Shown: positions 53,523-62,794, numbered from the stretch's first letter. The stretch: DNA of 64,000 nt from Mesorhizobium carmichaelinearum (GCF_900199455.1 NZ_FZQR01000017.1:50247-114246), one strand, 5' to 3'. Notes: a model not told the origin generated them from the sequence alone. A program made the numbers and translations.

Positions 53523-54440
53523 TTGATTGCCACTGAGAACTGACCCGGCAACCCAGGATATTTTCACCGAGAATTGACCCATGTTTGAACCTTGCCCTGC
53601 GTGTTTTCAGCGGGGGCTACGGAGTGATCGACATGGCATTATTGAGCGTGATCCGACGCTGGCATTTTCGAGAGCATCTATCGATCCGTGAGATTAGCCG
53701 AAGGACCGGCCTGTCGCGGAATACGGTGCGCAAATACCTGCGGGTGGGTGAGGTGGAGCCGAAGTTCAAGGTTCCAGAGCGGCCGAGCAGGCTTGACGCA
53801 TTTGCCGACCGATTGTCAGCCTGGCTGAGGACGGAAGCCAAAAAGAACCGCAAGCAGAAACGCACGATCAAGCAGCTTCATGCCGATCTGCTGAGCCTTG
53901 GCTATGAGGGGTCTTACGGTCGTGTTGCGGCTTTCGCTCGGGAGTGGAAGGCGGATCTGCAGAGGGAATTACAGACGACAGGGCGCGGGACATTCGTGCC
54001 GCTTTCGTTCGATCCGGGTGAAGCGTTCCAGTTCGACTGGTCAGAAGATTGGGCGATCATCGGCAACGAACGCACCAAGCTGCAGATGGCACATACAAAG
54101 CTAAGCTACTCCAGGGCCTTCATCGTGCGGGCCTATCTGTTGCAGACGCACGAGATGCTGTTCGACGCTCACAATCATGCTTTCCGTGTCTTTGGCGGCG
54201 TTCCCCGGCGCGGCATCTACGACAATATGCGAACAGCAATCGACAAGGTCGGCCGCGGCAAGGAGCGCGACGTCAATGTCCGCTTCATGGCCATGGCCAG
54301 CCACTATCTCTACGAGCCTGAGTTCTGCAATCCCGCGTCCACGCTTTCCATCACTGGAAGCCCTGAACGACTGGCTGGAGCTTCGATGCAAAGAGCTTTG
54401 GCAGCAGACCCCGCATGGCAAATGCGCGGCACCATTGCCG
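53520..54440 (+). mobile_element. IS21-family element, left end and istA remnant
   Basis: The left end TGTTGATT is followed by two direct transposase-site motifs, ACTGAGAACTGACC and ACCGAGAATTGACC, then istA. The 3' half is missing. The right end of the same type is found at 19617, on the same strand. Confidence 0.8.
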
Positions 54441-54478
54441 ATATCTGGCCTGAGGAAGCCCAGGACTGCGGACGCTGA
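53633..54478 (+). pseudogene. istA: IstA transposase of IS21 with internal deletion
   Basis: It starts MALLSVIRRWHFREHLSIRE, with HTH RTGLSRNTVRKYL and the DDE start FQFDWSEDWAIIGNERTKLQ. After YEPEFCNPA a deletion and shift join to FPSLEALNDWLELRCKELWQ (in the next frame), normally about 40 residues further on. The C-terminus is lost. Bases 54479-54619 show no gene. Confidence 0.85.
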
Positions 54479-54619
54479 TGACGACCGAGGCGACATGGAA
54501 TCGGCCGCCGCTAGTGGACCGCATTACCGGGTCGACTGAATTGGCCGGATAAAACTTAGGTCTGCTGAGCAGGACTCGATTGCGGCCACTTTCCTATGGC
54601 GAGATGTTGCCTATCCGGG

Positions 54620-55175
54620 TCAGTCTCGACCTGTCTGCCAGGCATGCGGCTGAAATGTCGCCTCTAGCGGCGGGTGGGTGATGTTGGAGGTGTAGTTGTG
54701 ATCGTAGACGCCGTGAGGACGGCGACCACCTCCAGCAACCGGTTCTCATCGAAGCCCGCGCCGAGGAATTCGTGCTTTTCTAGCTTGCTGAGACCACCGC
54801 GCTTCTCGATAAGCGTAGCGTGAGTTTCGAAAGAGCCGCGTACCTGGCGTCCTTAGGCAGCGCGCCATCTCTGATGCTGGTCACAGCTTCAACGCCGACC
54901 CCCTGAGCAATTGCCAGATAGGAGTGAAATGCCACAGCCCATTCGGCATTGTTGGTGACGGCATTTGTCAAAAGCAGAATCTGGATCTCCGCCTCGTTGA
55001 AGCTTCCGCCATGTACGCGACCGAAGAGGTCGGTCAAACTACCGATAAGCACAGGCGATGTCGCCATGGCGCCGGCGATATTTGGAATGAAGCCGAAGGC
55101 TGCATTCAAGGCCTCGAGTGCCGGCCTGGAAGCCCCCGGCGCTGTTTCGATGGAGTGAATAGGAAAGTTGGTCAT
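54620..55175 (-). pseudogene. carboxymuconolactone decarboxylase-family protein, frameshifted twice
   Basis: The first 120 codons (TAPGASRPALEALNAAFGFI, AEIQILLLTNAVTNNAEWAV) are a CMD/AhpD-like all-helical domain, although the usual CxxC pair is absent. The remainder appears in other frames: IEKRGGLSKLEKHEFLGAGF, then YDHNYTSNITHPPLEATF. Two single-base shifts near 54840 and 54700 account for it. Confidence 0.75.
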
Positions 55176-55257
55176 GTGTCTGTCCTTGCTGGTATTGGGC
55201 GCGGTTTTGCGGCGCGAATGGAGTAGAGACCCTGAATCCTCCGGTGATGGTGATCGC

Positions 55258-55523
55258 TCAACGGGCCTGCGCGGCCTCCTCGATCACTTCGGCAACCTTT
55301 GCCGGATGAGAAAGCATGACGGCGTGCGATGCACCCTGCACGACCACGATGTCGCGCGCCTGCGCACGCTTCGCCATGAAGTCGTGCAGAGCCGGAGGGA
55401 TGCTTTTGTCGGCCAAGCCAGACGAAGTACGACGGAAGCGTTTTCCAGGCGGCGGCGCCTGAAGCTTCCTTCAGAGCCGCCTCGGAGACCGGTCTTTGTA
55501 CCAGATCGACGGTGGCACCGCGT
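55258..55523 (-). pseudogene. alpha/beta hydrolase C-terminal remnant
   Basis: The frame VQRPVSEAALKEASGAAAWK then LPSYFVWLG, after one shift DKSIPPALHDFMAKRAQARD and VVVQGASHAVMLSHPAKVAE, is the end of an alpha/beta hydrolase with the catalytic histidine in GASHAVM. It is close to the CMD gene, a pairing common in reactive-intermediate detoxification loci. Confidence 0.7.
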
Positions 55524-55525
55524 AG

Positions 55526-56680
55526 CTACTTCTGCTCAGACGACCAAGGGAAATTTATATATCGGTCGCGGCTGTCATAGCAGATGTTTCCATACATCTT
55601 GAGGTATGCATCCCGGCGCGCCGCGTCGGCATACACCGAGGCTGGGTCCAGCAGATCTGCCTCGTATTGCGCGAGGTTGGCACTTGTCAGAGCTATAGGA
55701 AGGATGTCCATCGCATGCGGGATGCTTTTGCCCTGGAGCCAGTCGGCTGCAAACTGCCCCATGGCATAGCCGAACACGGGCGAGGACAACGAGATACTCG
55801 CCTTGTAAGGGCTGTTCCCTTTCCTGATTTCAGCGACAGCTTCCGGCTCGCCATCAATTCCGCCGAGAAATTGGTCGGGTCGATCTTTGCCTGCCGCGCG
55901 TAACGCTTCCAGCGCGCCCAGCACCACCGCATCCGCACCGAGGACGACGTCGACATCCGGATTGGCGAGCAGGATGGTTTTCATGGTGGCGGCGCCGCCT
56001 TCCTTGGTAACCGGCTTGGGTGCGATATCGGCGACGATGATCACGCCAGGCATCGCATTCAGGCCATCGCGCATAGCCGTGAACCGGGGCGCCAGAAACT
56101 CCATCGTATCCTGGGTCAGCAGAACGACCTTGGCCTTACCGCCCAGCTTGGTGTTGATATGGTCAATGGCTGCATCGGTCAGCACCTTGCCAGTTCGATA
56201 TTGCGGGGCATTGAGCAGCAGCGTTGCCGGTGGGGGCACAATCGTGCCAACAAACGCCCCCGACCAGATCGCCTGCTGAAGAGCCGGACTGAAAGCCACT
56301 GGATCCGATGAGGTGGCAACCATGGCGCCAACCTTCGCCGCGACCAAAGACTGCACGTGGGCTATCGCCTTACCCACATCGTTTTCCGCCAACACTCTTC
56401 GATATTCCAGGCCGCGGTTCTTTGCAGCCATGGACAGACCGTGGTCGACCCCTTGCAGGAAGTCGCGCTCGTTCTCCTGCACGTAGGCCAACACTTTTGT
56501 GAGGCCAACCGGAGCGTTGCAGGAGGGCGCATGGGGATCGAAGGCGGGGAATACCGTTCGCTGGGTAATGCCCGGGGCGCCTTCCTTGGCATCCGCGACG
56601 GTGAGCCCGCCCACCGCGGCGACCAAAAGCAGCGCTGTCCCGATCAGCCGTCGACCGGCAATTTTATTGCGATCAAACAT
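55526..56680 (-). CDS. periplasmic sugar-binding protein (type I, RbsB-like)
   Basis: The 384-aa protein has a signal peptide (LIGTALLLVAAVGGLTVADA) and the two-lobe type I binding fold (FLQGVDHGLSMAAKNRGLEY, HVQSLVAAKVGAMVATSSDP, DVDVVLGADAVVLGALEALR). No ABC permease or ATPase gene is nearby, so it is an orphan that may serve another transporter or a sensor. It is adjacent to a CHASE3 kinase on the same strand, 92 bases apart. Confidence 0.85.
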   Translation of the reverse strand: MFDRNKIAGRRLIGTALLLVAAVGGLTVADAKEGAPGITQRTVFPAFDPHAPSCNAPVGLTKVLAYVQENERDFLQGVDHGLSMAAKNRGLEYRRVLAENDVGKAIAHVQSLVAAKVGAMVATSSDPVAFSPALQQAIWSGAFVGTIVPPPATLLLNAPQYRTGKVLTDAAIDHINTKLGGKAKVVLLTQDTMEFLAPRFTAMRDGLNAMPGVIIVADIAPKPVTKEGGAATMKTILLANPDVDVVLGADAVVLGALEALRAAGKDRPDQFLGGIDGEPEAVAEIRKGNSPYKASISLSSPVFGYAMGQFAADWLQGKSIPHAMDILPIALTSANLAQYEADLLDPASVYADAARRDAYLKMYGNICYDSRDRYINFPWSSEQK

Positions 56681-56772
56681 TTTTGTCCCCCCTCGACATC
56701 ACCCTTTGGCGGTGAACGCGCTAACGCAGGTGATGCCGCTGCAGTCATTTCACCTTGCGGTGACCGGGTCTA

Positions 56773-58128
56773 CTATCCAGCAGTAGCGCGCCGTGGTTTT
56801 GTGGAAAACACCAAATGGGCGGCCGTTCCGGGCTGGAGATCCCGGTAGTCCAGTTTGGCGCCGAGGCTGATGCACATCGCATTGATGATTCTGCTGCCAA
56901 CGCCGGTGCCTTTGGCAGGTGCGCCGTCTGCCTTTCCAACACCGTCGTCTTCGACCACCAACTCCGCCTGTTCACCTGGCAGCCTGCTTAGCCGGACGCG
57001 GATTTCTCCGACACCATCCGGATAGGCATACTTGAAAGCGTTGGTGACCAGTTCGGTGACCACAACGCCCAGATTGATGCTGATGTCCGTTTCGAGGTCG
57101 ATTGGCTCGATCTTGTAAGACAGGCTGACACCGTGAACCTGGCTGCGCATCGACGTTTGCAGATGATCGAGCAGGCCTGTCAGATATTCGTCCAGGTCAA
57201 CCGAGCGAGCGTTGGCCGAGCCATACAGCCGCCTGTGCACCAGCGAGATCGCAAAGATGCGGTCCTGGGTTTCGGCCAGCGCTTCCTTGGACGCGAGATC
57301 TCCGACTGCCTTCGCCTGCAGTTTCACGAGAGACGACACAAGAGCCAAGCTGTTGGCGACCCTGTGGTTGACCTCTGACAAAAGCACTTCGGCTCGATCA
57401 CGCGCCTTTGCCAGGTCCTCGGTGCGGGTGGCGACACGTTGCTCCAGCTTGTCATTAAGCGCATTGACCTCGTCGTGGGTATCGCGAAGTTCCCTGGTGT
57501 AGCGAGCAGCACCATAGGCTGCTCCGCCAACCACGGCGACGATGACAAATCCGCCGATTGCCGAAACGAGCCGCAGCCACGCGCTGTTAGCACGTTGTTC
57601 GGCGACACCGGAGGTAAGCCGGTCATCGGCTTTTACAATGATGCCCGAAAAGAACACATTGGCTTCGTCAGTCAAAGCCTTGCCTTTGTTCGTGCGGAAT
57701 ATCGCCAATATCTCGGCGTCGCGGTGATCTCGTTTGAGAGCGATTGTCTGGTCCAGCTCATCAAACTTGGCGGCAATAATTGCGGAAAGCCTTTCCAGTG
57801 TAGGCTTCGAATCGAGATAGGACGTCAGCAAGGTCTGCAGCGCTTGCATGTGGCGCTGTGCCCCAGCCTTGGCGGTTTCATATGGCCCCAAATAGATTTC
57901 GTTCCCGGTGATGACAAAGCCGCGCTCGCTCGCCTCGGCCGTCTGCATTGCATTTCTCAACTCGACAGCAGCGACTCGTATATCGCGCGCTTCAATCGCA
58001 TTGTCGAAATAGGATTGAGCCCTCTGCCCCAGCCAGAAGTTGGTGGCGACAATGGCCATAAGCGCCGCAAACCCTATCAGCAGGGAGGCGGACGTGAATC
58101 GGACAATTTTGCGGTTGGAGAATTGCAT
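56773..58128 (-). CDS. CHASE3-domain sensor histidine kinase (HWE/HisKA_2 type)
   Basis: Order: membrane helix 10-32, CHASE3 sensor (about 35-175, with ASERGFVITGNEIYLGPYE), membrane helix 186-208, coiled coil 212-245, dimerisation/phosphoacceptor HRVANS with H255, and HATPase with N-box ELVTNAFKYAY (N363) and VVEDDGVGKADG. Such kinases act in the alphaproteobacterial general stress response or through single-domain regulators. It may sense input from the adjacent binding protein. No response regulator is adjacent. Confidence 0.9.
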   Translation of the reverse strand: MQFSNRKIVRFTSASLLIGFAALMAIVATNFWLGQRAQSYFDNAIEARDIRVAAVELRNAMQTAEASERGFVITGNEIYLGPYETAKAGAQRHMQALQTLLTSYLDSKPTLERLSAIIAAKFDELDQTIALKRDHRDAEILAIFRTNKGKALTDEANVFFSGIIVKADDRLTSGVAEQRANSAWLRLVSAIGGFVIVAVVGGAAYGAARYTRELRDTHDEVNALNDKLEQRVATRTEDLAKARDRAEVLLSEVNHRVANSLALVSSLVKLQAKAVGDLASKEALAETQDRIFAISLVHRRLYGSANARSVDLDEYLTGLLDHLQTSMRSQVHGVSLSYKIEPIDLETDISINLGVVVTELVTNAFKYAYPDGVGEIRVRLSRLPGEQAELVVEDDGVGKADGAPAKGTGVGSRIINAMCISLGAKLDYRDLQPGTAAHLVFSTKPRRATAG

Positions 58129-58322
58129 CGGCGCATTCCTGCCCGATTTTAGGCGAGTGCGCCATCATGTAGTGAGAGCTAATAAGACCCGCTTTCAAAA
58201 CTTGCCACTTAGCTTTTGATTTTGATGCGTGATCGATCGTCAAGCAGTAAGCGCTGTTCTGGGGGCACCTTTCGCGCGTGGACGTGATGGATGATGTTCG
58301 GAGCCTTTGAGGGCTTCGACAC

Positions 58323-58769
58323 ATGACGATTTCAGAGCTTACGCTCAAATCCAGCGATCACGAGCCTGCGCGGCGGCTTGAGGTGTTCACCGGCACCGGC
58401 CGGCGGCGCGAATGGTTGCCGGATGAGAAGGCGCGGATCGTGGCGGAGAGCTACGAAACCGGCGAGATCGTGAGCGCGGTGGCGCGCCGATACGCTTTGT
58501 CCCCGCAGCAACTGTTCGCCTGGCGTCGGGCGGCTCGTCAGCCCTTGGCGGAAGTGCCTGCATCGGAACCCTTGTTCGTGCCGGCGGTGATTGCAGCGCC
58601 GATGCCGGCGCCGGCGGCAAAACGGCCGCAACGATCACGGAAGCAGAAAGCCGCCCGAGATGCCGGCGTGATCGAATTGGAGATCGACGGCGTCGCCATT
58701 CGGGTGGGCCGTGGCGCCGACGCGAAGACGGTGGCGGTTGTGATCCGCGCGCTGAAGGCAACGTCGTGA
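58323..58769 (+). CDS. tnpA: IS66 accessory protein TnpA, second copy
   Basis: The 148-aa product differs from the copy at 45154 by a handful of residues. Intact. The element around it is truncated, so it cannot transpose on its own. Confidence 0.92.
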   Translation: MTISELTLKSSDHEPARRLEVFTGTGRRREWLPDEKARIVAESYETGEIVSAVARRYALSPQQLFAWRRAARQPLAEVPASEPLFVPAVIAAPMPAPAAKRPQRSRKQKAARDAGVIELEIDGVAIRVGRGADAKTVAVVIRALKATS

Positions 58770-58882
58770 TTGGGCCGACGGGCGCGGTCAAAGTCATGGT
58801 GGCGACGAAGCCGGTCGACTTCGGCAAGGGTGCGGAGGGGCTGGCGGCGCTGGTGCGCGAGACGATGGGCGCCGATCCGTTC
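58766..58882 (+). pseudogene. tnpB: IS66 TnpB, truncated after ADPF by the RIT element
   Basis: The frame VATKPVDFGKGAEGLAALVR to MGADPF ends at the RIT boundary. The intact copy continues SGAIYVFRAKR. Confidence 0.88.
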
Positions 58883-58898
58883 TTATGCGTCGGGCGAG

Positions 58899-58965
58899 AT
58901 TATGTGGCGGAGTCGCCCTGATGTGCGGCAGGGCCTGCCAAGTCTGGAGTCCTCCGCCACATAAT
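58899..58965. repeat. left inverted repeat of the RIT element
   Basis: 67 bp identical to the inverse of 62197-62263. It is itself bounded by a 12-bp inverted pair TTATGTGGCGGA / TCCGCCACATAA and contains the palindrome-like core GGCAGGGCCTGCC, as expected of a recombinase binding site. Confidence 0.9.
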
Positions 58966-59024
58966 ATTTCATGCCTCTCTGACGGACGCGGGATTCCCCT
59001 GCGCCGCGATGCTGGAGGGGCAGG

Positions 59025-60261
59025 ATGCTCGACTTCTATTTTTCGTATCGTAGGGTGCTCAAGCGCCTGCGTGGCGGTGCACTCGGTGGCGAGATGGATC
59101 GCCTCGCGGAGCATTTTTTCACGCTTGGTTATAAGCGAGCGTCCGCCAAGATTTACCTGAGCCGGATTGCGCGTTTTAGCCAGTTTGCCGCGACGCGCTG
59201 TGGTCCGATGCCGATCCATCAAGGTGTCGTCGACAGCTATTTGCACACGTTTACTACGGATACTCCGCGCATTGGAGCAGTGTCGGCTCTGGGACACGCA
59301 CGGCGAGTGGCTCGGAGCGGTTCATAGTTTCCGTTCCAAGTGTAGAGGATGATCCGGTTGCTCCACTTCTGGCCTCCTTTTCGGACTATCTGCGCAGCTG
59401 CGGGGCCTGGAGCCGAAGACCCGCGAAGGCGTTCTTCTGGGCGGCCGCCGCTTTCTGGATTGGTTCCGCCTTCGCCATCCCGGCCAAGACCTCGAGACGT
59501 TGACGGCTGAGCTCGTCCTCGCTGCTGTCGAGCATCGGCTGTCGCTCTCGGCGACCACCGGCACCCGCACGGCAGCGATTTCTCACATCCGAACATTTCT
59601 TCGATTTTTGTATTGGGCTGGCTACCATGACCAGGATCTCGCCTGCTTCGTCCCAGGGACGCCCCATTGGCGTTTGGCGCATTTGCCGCCGCGCCTTGCA
59701 TGGGATGACGTTCGGCGCGCAATCGATGCGATCGGCGCAACGACGCCGGTCGACATCCGCGATCGAGCCGTCCTGTTGCTGCTCGCCACCACGGGTATTC
59801 GCAACGGCGAGCTACGCGCCATTCAGCTGCAGGATATCGACTGGCGAACCGGCGAGGTTTTTGTCCGGCGCACCAAGGGTAAGCGTGACCGGGCGGCACC
59901 GCTTCTCGAGGAGACCGGCGCCGCGCTCGCTGACTATATCCTGCGCGCTCGACCGAAAGTGGATAGTCCGTATCTGTTCCTGTCCTTCACGCCGCCCGTC
60001 GGACCCTTCAAGTGCGCGTCGCCTGTTTCGAGGATCGTACGGAAGCGGTTGCGGCATGGCGGCGTCGACGTCGGGCGGGTCGCAGGTGCGCATCTCCTGC
60101 GCCACAGCCTTGCCACCCAGCTCGTCAGGCAGCGAACGCCGATCAACGAAGTTGCCGATCTTCTCGGGCACCGGAGCATCAACACAACAGCGCTGTACGT
60201 AAAGGTCGCGGCCTTGCAGCTCGCCGAGGTGGCACTTCCCTTTCCTGGAGGCGTCGTATGA
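59025..60261 (+). pseudogene. ritA: RIT tyrosine recombinase A, two frameshifts
   Basis: It starts MLDFYFSYRRVLKRLRGGAL. The N-terminal SAM-like domain shifts frame near 59300 and again near 59395 (LASFSDYLRSCG versus LRGLEPKTREGVLLGGRRFL). The catalytic half is intact with arginine TTGIRNGELRAI, lysine TKGKRDRAA, HLLRHSLATQ, LGHRS and the tyrosine in ALYVKV. The stop overlaps ritB. Confidence 0.82.
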
Positions 60262-61190
60262 CCGCCTTTGCCCGATGCCTCGGCGAGAAGGCCGAGCGTT
60301 ACATCGAATTGCGCCGCTCGCTTGGCTACGCCTTCAGCAAGCAAGCTGGCACGTTGCGGGCTTTCGTCCACTACGTTGAGCGCGCTCGGCTCCATGGGCC
60401 CGCCACTCGAACGATGGCGCTGGATTTCGCTTTGTCGTTCAGCGGCGCCGCTAACAGCCGCGTCACTCGTCACGGCGTGCTCCGGAGGTTTTACGAGTAT
60501 CTCGCCATCTATGACGTCCGAACCGAGGCCTTGGAGCGCAGAGTTTTTCCCAGATCCAGAGCCATTCCGCCTCCGCGTATCCTCAGCGAGGCAGAGTTGG
60601 CGTCGCTCATCGACGCATGCGCCCGCATTTCGCAAGGCACCCCTCTCAGAGGGCGGACGATGGCGACGCTGATCGGATTGTTGGCGAGCTCGGGGCTGCG
60701 ATCGGGCGAAGTGGTCAGGCTTGATCGTTCCGACGTCGATTTGGCCAACGGGGTTCTCCTCGTTCGGAAGACGAAGTTCCGCAAGGACCGTCTCGTTCCT
60801 GTTCACACGACGACCCAAACAGCCCTTCGTCAATATGTGCGTGAGCGCGATGCTGCTTTTCCCACGCCCAAGGATCAGGCCTTCTTCCTCAGCTCCCGAG
60901 GCAACCGCCTTTCGGCGACGGGTCTGCAAAACGGTTTTGCTGAGGTCCGCAAGCTCGCCCGTCTTGATGGCGGCAAGCCGTTAAGGCCGCACGATCTCAG
61001 GCATCGTTTCGCCGTGACCCGCCTCAGCCTCTGGCACCAACAGCGCGCAGACGTTCAGGCGCTGCTCCCGTTGCTCGCCACATATCTCGGTCACGCCAGC
61101 TACAGCGACACAGCCTACTACCTCACTGGCTCGGCGGAGCTCCTCGCCATTGCGGCTGAGCGCGCCTTCCTCGACGGAGGTGCAGCATGA
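60258..61190 (+). CDS. ritB: RIT tyrosine recombinase B
   Basis: The 310-aa recombinase starts at ATG 60258, overlapping the ritA stop. It has the core-binding domain, then ASSGLRSGEVVRLDRSDVDL (Arg I), KTKFRKDRLVPVH (Lys), RPHDLRHRFAVTR (H-x-x-R), YLGHASY (His) and the tyrosine in DTAYYLTGS. The longer open frame to 60012 is only a shadow of ritA. Confidence 0.9.
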   Translation: MTAFARCLGEKAERYIELRRSLGYAFSKQAGTLRAFVHYVERARLHGPATRTMALDFALSFSGAANSRVTRHGVLRRFYEYLAIYDVRTEALERRVFPRSRAIPPPRILSEAELASLIDACARISQGTPLRGRTMATLIGLLASSGLRSGEVVRLDRSDVDLANGVLLVRKTKFRKDRLVPVHTTTQTALRQYVRERDAAFPTPKDQAFFLSSRGNRLSATGLQNGFAEVRKLARLDGGKPLRPHDLRHRFAVTRLSLWHQQRADVQALLPLLATYLGHASYSDTAYYLTGSAELLAIAAERAFLDGGAA

Positions 61191-62194
61191 GCGAACATTT
61201 GCTCCTGGCGCCGCTCCTGGAGTCCTACTTTCGCCGGCGCTTGACCAAGCAGCGCAACGCGACTCCCGCGACCGTGGCCAGCTATCGCGACGCCTTGCGC
61301 ATCCTGATCCTCTTTGCCGCCGCCCGGTTGCGGAAGAGGCCGGCGGCGTTGACGCTCGAAGATCTCGACCGAGACCTCGTTCTCGCTTTTCTCGACGAGC
61401 TCGAGGAGAAGCGGAACAATTCCGTCGCCACGCGCAACGCCCGCTTGTCCGCGATCCGATCCTTCTTCCACCATGTCGCAGCCGCCGACCCGGCGTCCTT
61501 CGGTGTCGCCCAACGCGTGCTGACGATTCCCATTAAACGGGCGCACATTGGGGTGACGCACCATCTCACCAAGGCCGAAGTGGACACCCTCATCGCGGCG
61601 CCCGATCCAAAGACGCCCCGTGGTCGGCGCGACCGAGCCTTTCTGCTCTTCTTGGCGCGGACCGGCGCCCGGGTCTCCGAAGCCACCGGCGTCAACGCAA
61701 ACGACCTTCAGTTGGAGCGGTCGCACCCGCAAGTGCTCCTGCGCGGCAAAGGGCGCAGAGACCGCGTCGTCCCCATTCCTAAGGATCTGGTGCGAGCGGT
61801 GACGACCTTGTTGAGCGAGCGCGGGATCACCCATCACGAACCGCGACCTATATTCGTCGGCCCCCGCGACGAGCGCCTGACTCGTTTCGGAGCGACTCAT
61901 ATCGTGCGGCGTGCGGCCGCCGAAGCCGTGGCCATCAGGCCGGCCTTGGACGACAAGCCCATATCGCCGCACATCTTCCGTCACTCCCTGGCCATGCAGC
62001 TTCTCCGGTCCGGCGTGGACTTTTTGACGATCCAGGCTTGGCTCGGGCACGCACAGGTCGCCACGACACATCGCTATGCCGCCGCGGATGTCGAGATGAT
62101 GCGCAAAGGACTCGAGAAGGCGGGCGTCTCGGGCGATTTCGGCGTGCGTTTCCGACCAAACGACGCCGTTCTGCAGCTGCTGAACTCCATCTGA
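61187..62194 (+). CDS. ritC: RIT tyrosine recombinase C
   Basis: The 335-aa recombinase starts in an ATGA overlap with ritB. Active-site residues are present: LARTGARVSEATG (Arg), RGKGRRDRVVPIP (Lys), SPHIFRHSLAMQL (H-x-x-R), LGHAQV (His) and HRYAAAD (Tyr). It ends 2 bases before the right inverted repeat. Confidence 0.92.
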   Translation: MSEHLLLAPLLESYFRRRLTKQRNATPATVASYRDALRILILFAAARLRKRPAALTLEDLDRDLVLAFLDELEEKRNNSVATRNARLSAIRSFFHHVAAADPASFGVAQRVLTIPIKRAHIGVTHHLTKAEVDTLIAAPDPKTPRGRRDRAFLLFLARTGARVSEATGVNANDLQLERSHPQVLLRGKGRRDRVVPIPKDLVRAVTTLLSERGITHHEPRPIFVGPRDERLTRFGATHIVRRAAAEAVAIRPALDDKPISPHIFRHSLAMQLLRSGVDFLTIQAWLGHAQVATTHRYAAADVEMMRKGLEKAGVSGDFGVRFRPNDAVLQLLNSI

Positions 62195-62196
62195 TT

Positions 62197-62263
62197 ATTA
62201 TGTGGCGGAGGACTCCAGACTTGGCAGGCCCTGCCGCACATCAGGGCGACTCCGCCACATAAT
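62197..62263. repeat. right inverted repeat of the RIT element
   Basis: Exact inverse of 58899-58965. The identity continues outward through the RIT border into about 42 bp of the flanking IS66 tnpB. Confidence 0.9.
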
Positions 62264-62279
62264 CTCGCCCGACGCATAA

Positions 62280-62396
62280 GAACGGATCGGCGCCCATCGT
62301 CTCGCGCACCAGCGCCGCCAGACCCTCGGCCCCCTTGCGGAAGTCCACCGGCTTCGTCGCGACCATCACCTTGACCACACCCGTCGGCCCGATCAC
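62280..62396 (-). pseudogene. tnpB: IS66 TnpB of the second type, truncated by RIT
   Basis: GTG 62396 starts VATKPVDFRKGAEGLAALVR and ends at MGADPF, the same codon as the left copy. The last 42 bases are identical to the left copy and the earlier bases differ at many sites. Confidence 0.85.
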
Positions 62397-62794
62397 GACG
62401 GCGCCTTCAGCGCACGGATCACCGCCGCCACCGTCCTGGCGTCGGCGCCACGACCGACCCGCATGGCGACGCCGTCAATCTCCAGCTCTATCACGCCGGT
62501 TTCTCGCGCGGCCTTCCGCTGCCGTGTCGATCTCGCGCGCTTCCCCGCCGGTTCGGGCTCCGATGCCGCGACCACTGCTGGAACAAACAACGGCTCCGGT
62601 GCCGGCGCATTCTCAAACGGCACCCGCGCGGACCGGCGCCAGGCGAACAGCTGCTGCGGGGACAATGCATGTCGCCGAGCCACCGCGCTCACGGTCTCGC
62701 CAGCATCGTAGCTTTCCGCCACAATCCGCGCCTTCTCCTCCGGCAACCATTCGCGCCGCCGTCCAGAACCCGTGAATATCTCAAGCCGTCGCAC
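62393..62794 (-). pseudogene. tnpA: IS66 TnpA of the second type, 5'-truncated
   Basis: It reads RRLEIFTGSGRRREWLPEEK, RHALSPQQLFAWRRSARVPF and GVIELEIDGVAMRVGRGADA. It shares the family fold but is clearly diverged from the copies at 45154 and 58323. The first 12 or so codons are missing. Confidence 0.82.

Larger units (their letters stand above)
58247..58882 (+). mobile_element. IS66 element, left part, cut by the RIT element
   Basis: It begins GTAAGCGCTGTTCTGG, nearly identical to the IS66 copy at 45079, and carries tnpA and the first 39 codons of tnpB. The sequence breaks after GATCCGTTC at 58882. Confidence 0.88.
58883..62279 (+). mobile_element. RIT element: three tandem tyrosine recombinases in perfect inverted repeats
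   Basis: The 3.4-kb unit begins TTATGCGTCGGGCGAG and ends with its exact inverse. Inside lie overlapping ritA, ritB and ritC. The ends contain a 67-bp perfect inverted repeat plus the outer 16 bp. This is the recombinase-in-trio type known from proteobacterial replicons. ritA is frameshifted while ritB and ritC are intact. Both outer borders are IS66 tnpB cut at the same codon in inverted orientation. Confidence 0.9.
62280..62794 (-). mobile_element. IS66 element of a second type, left part in inverted orientation
   Basis: On the minus strand a diverged tnpA and the start of tnpB run into the RIT border, mirroring 58247-58882. TnpB is cut after the same GATCCGTTC. The outer end is lost at 62795, so no IS66 terminal repeat remains here. 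Confidence 0.85.

Noticed and set aside
53530..53580. Short spaced repeats resembling a mini CRISPR
   Set aside because: The two repeats are the known-type terminal transposase-binding motifs of the IS21 left end, followed directly by istA.
61118..62071. 317-codon minus-strand open frame
   Set aside because: Antisense to ritC. The recombinase motifs on the plus strand decide the coding strand.
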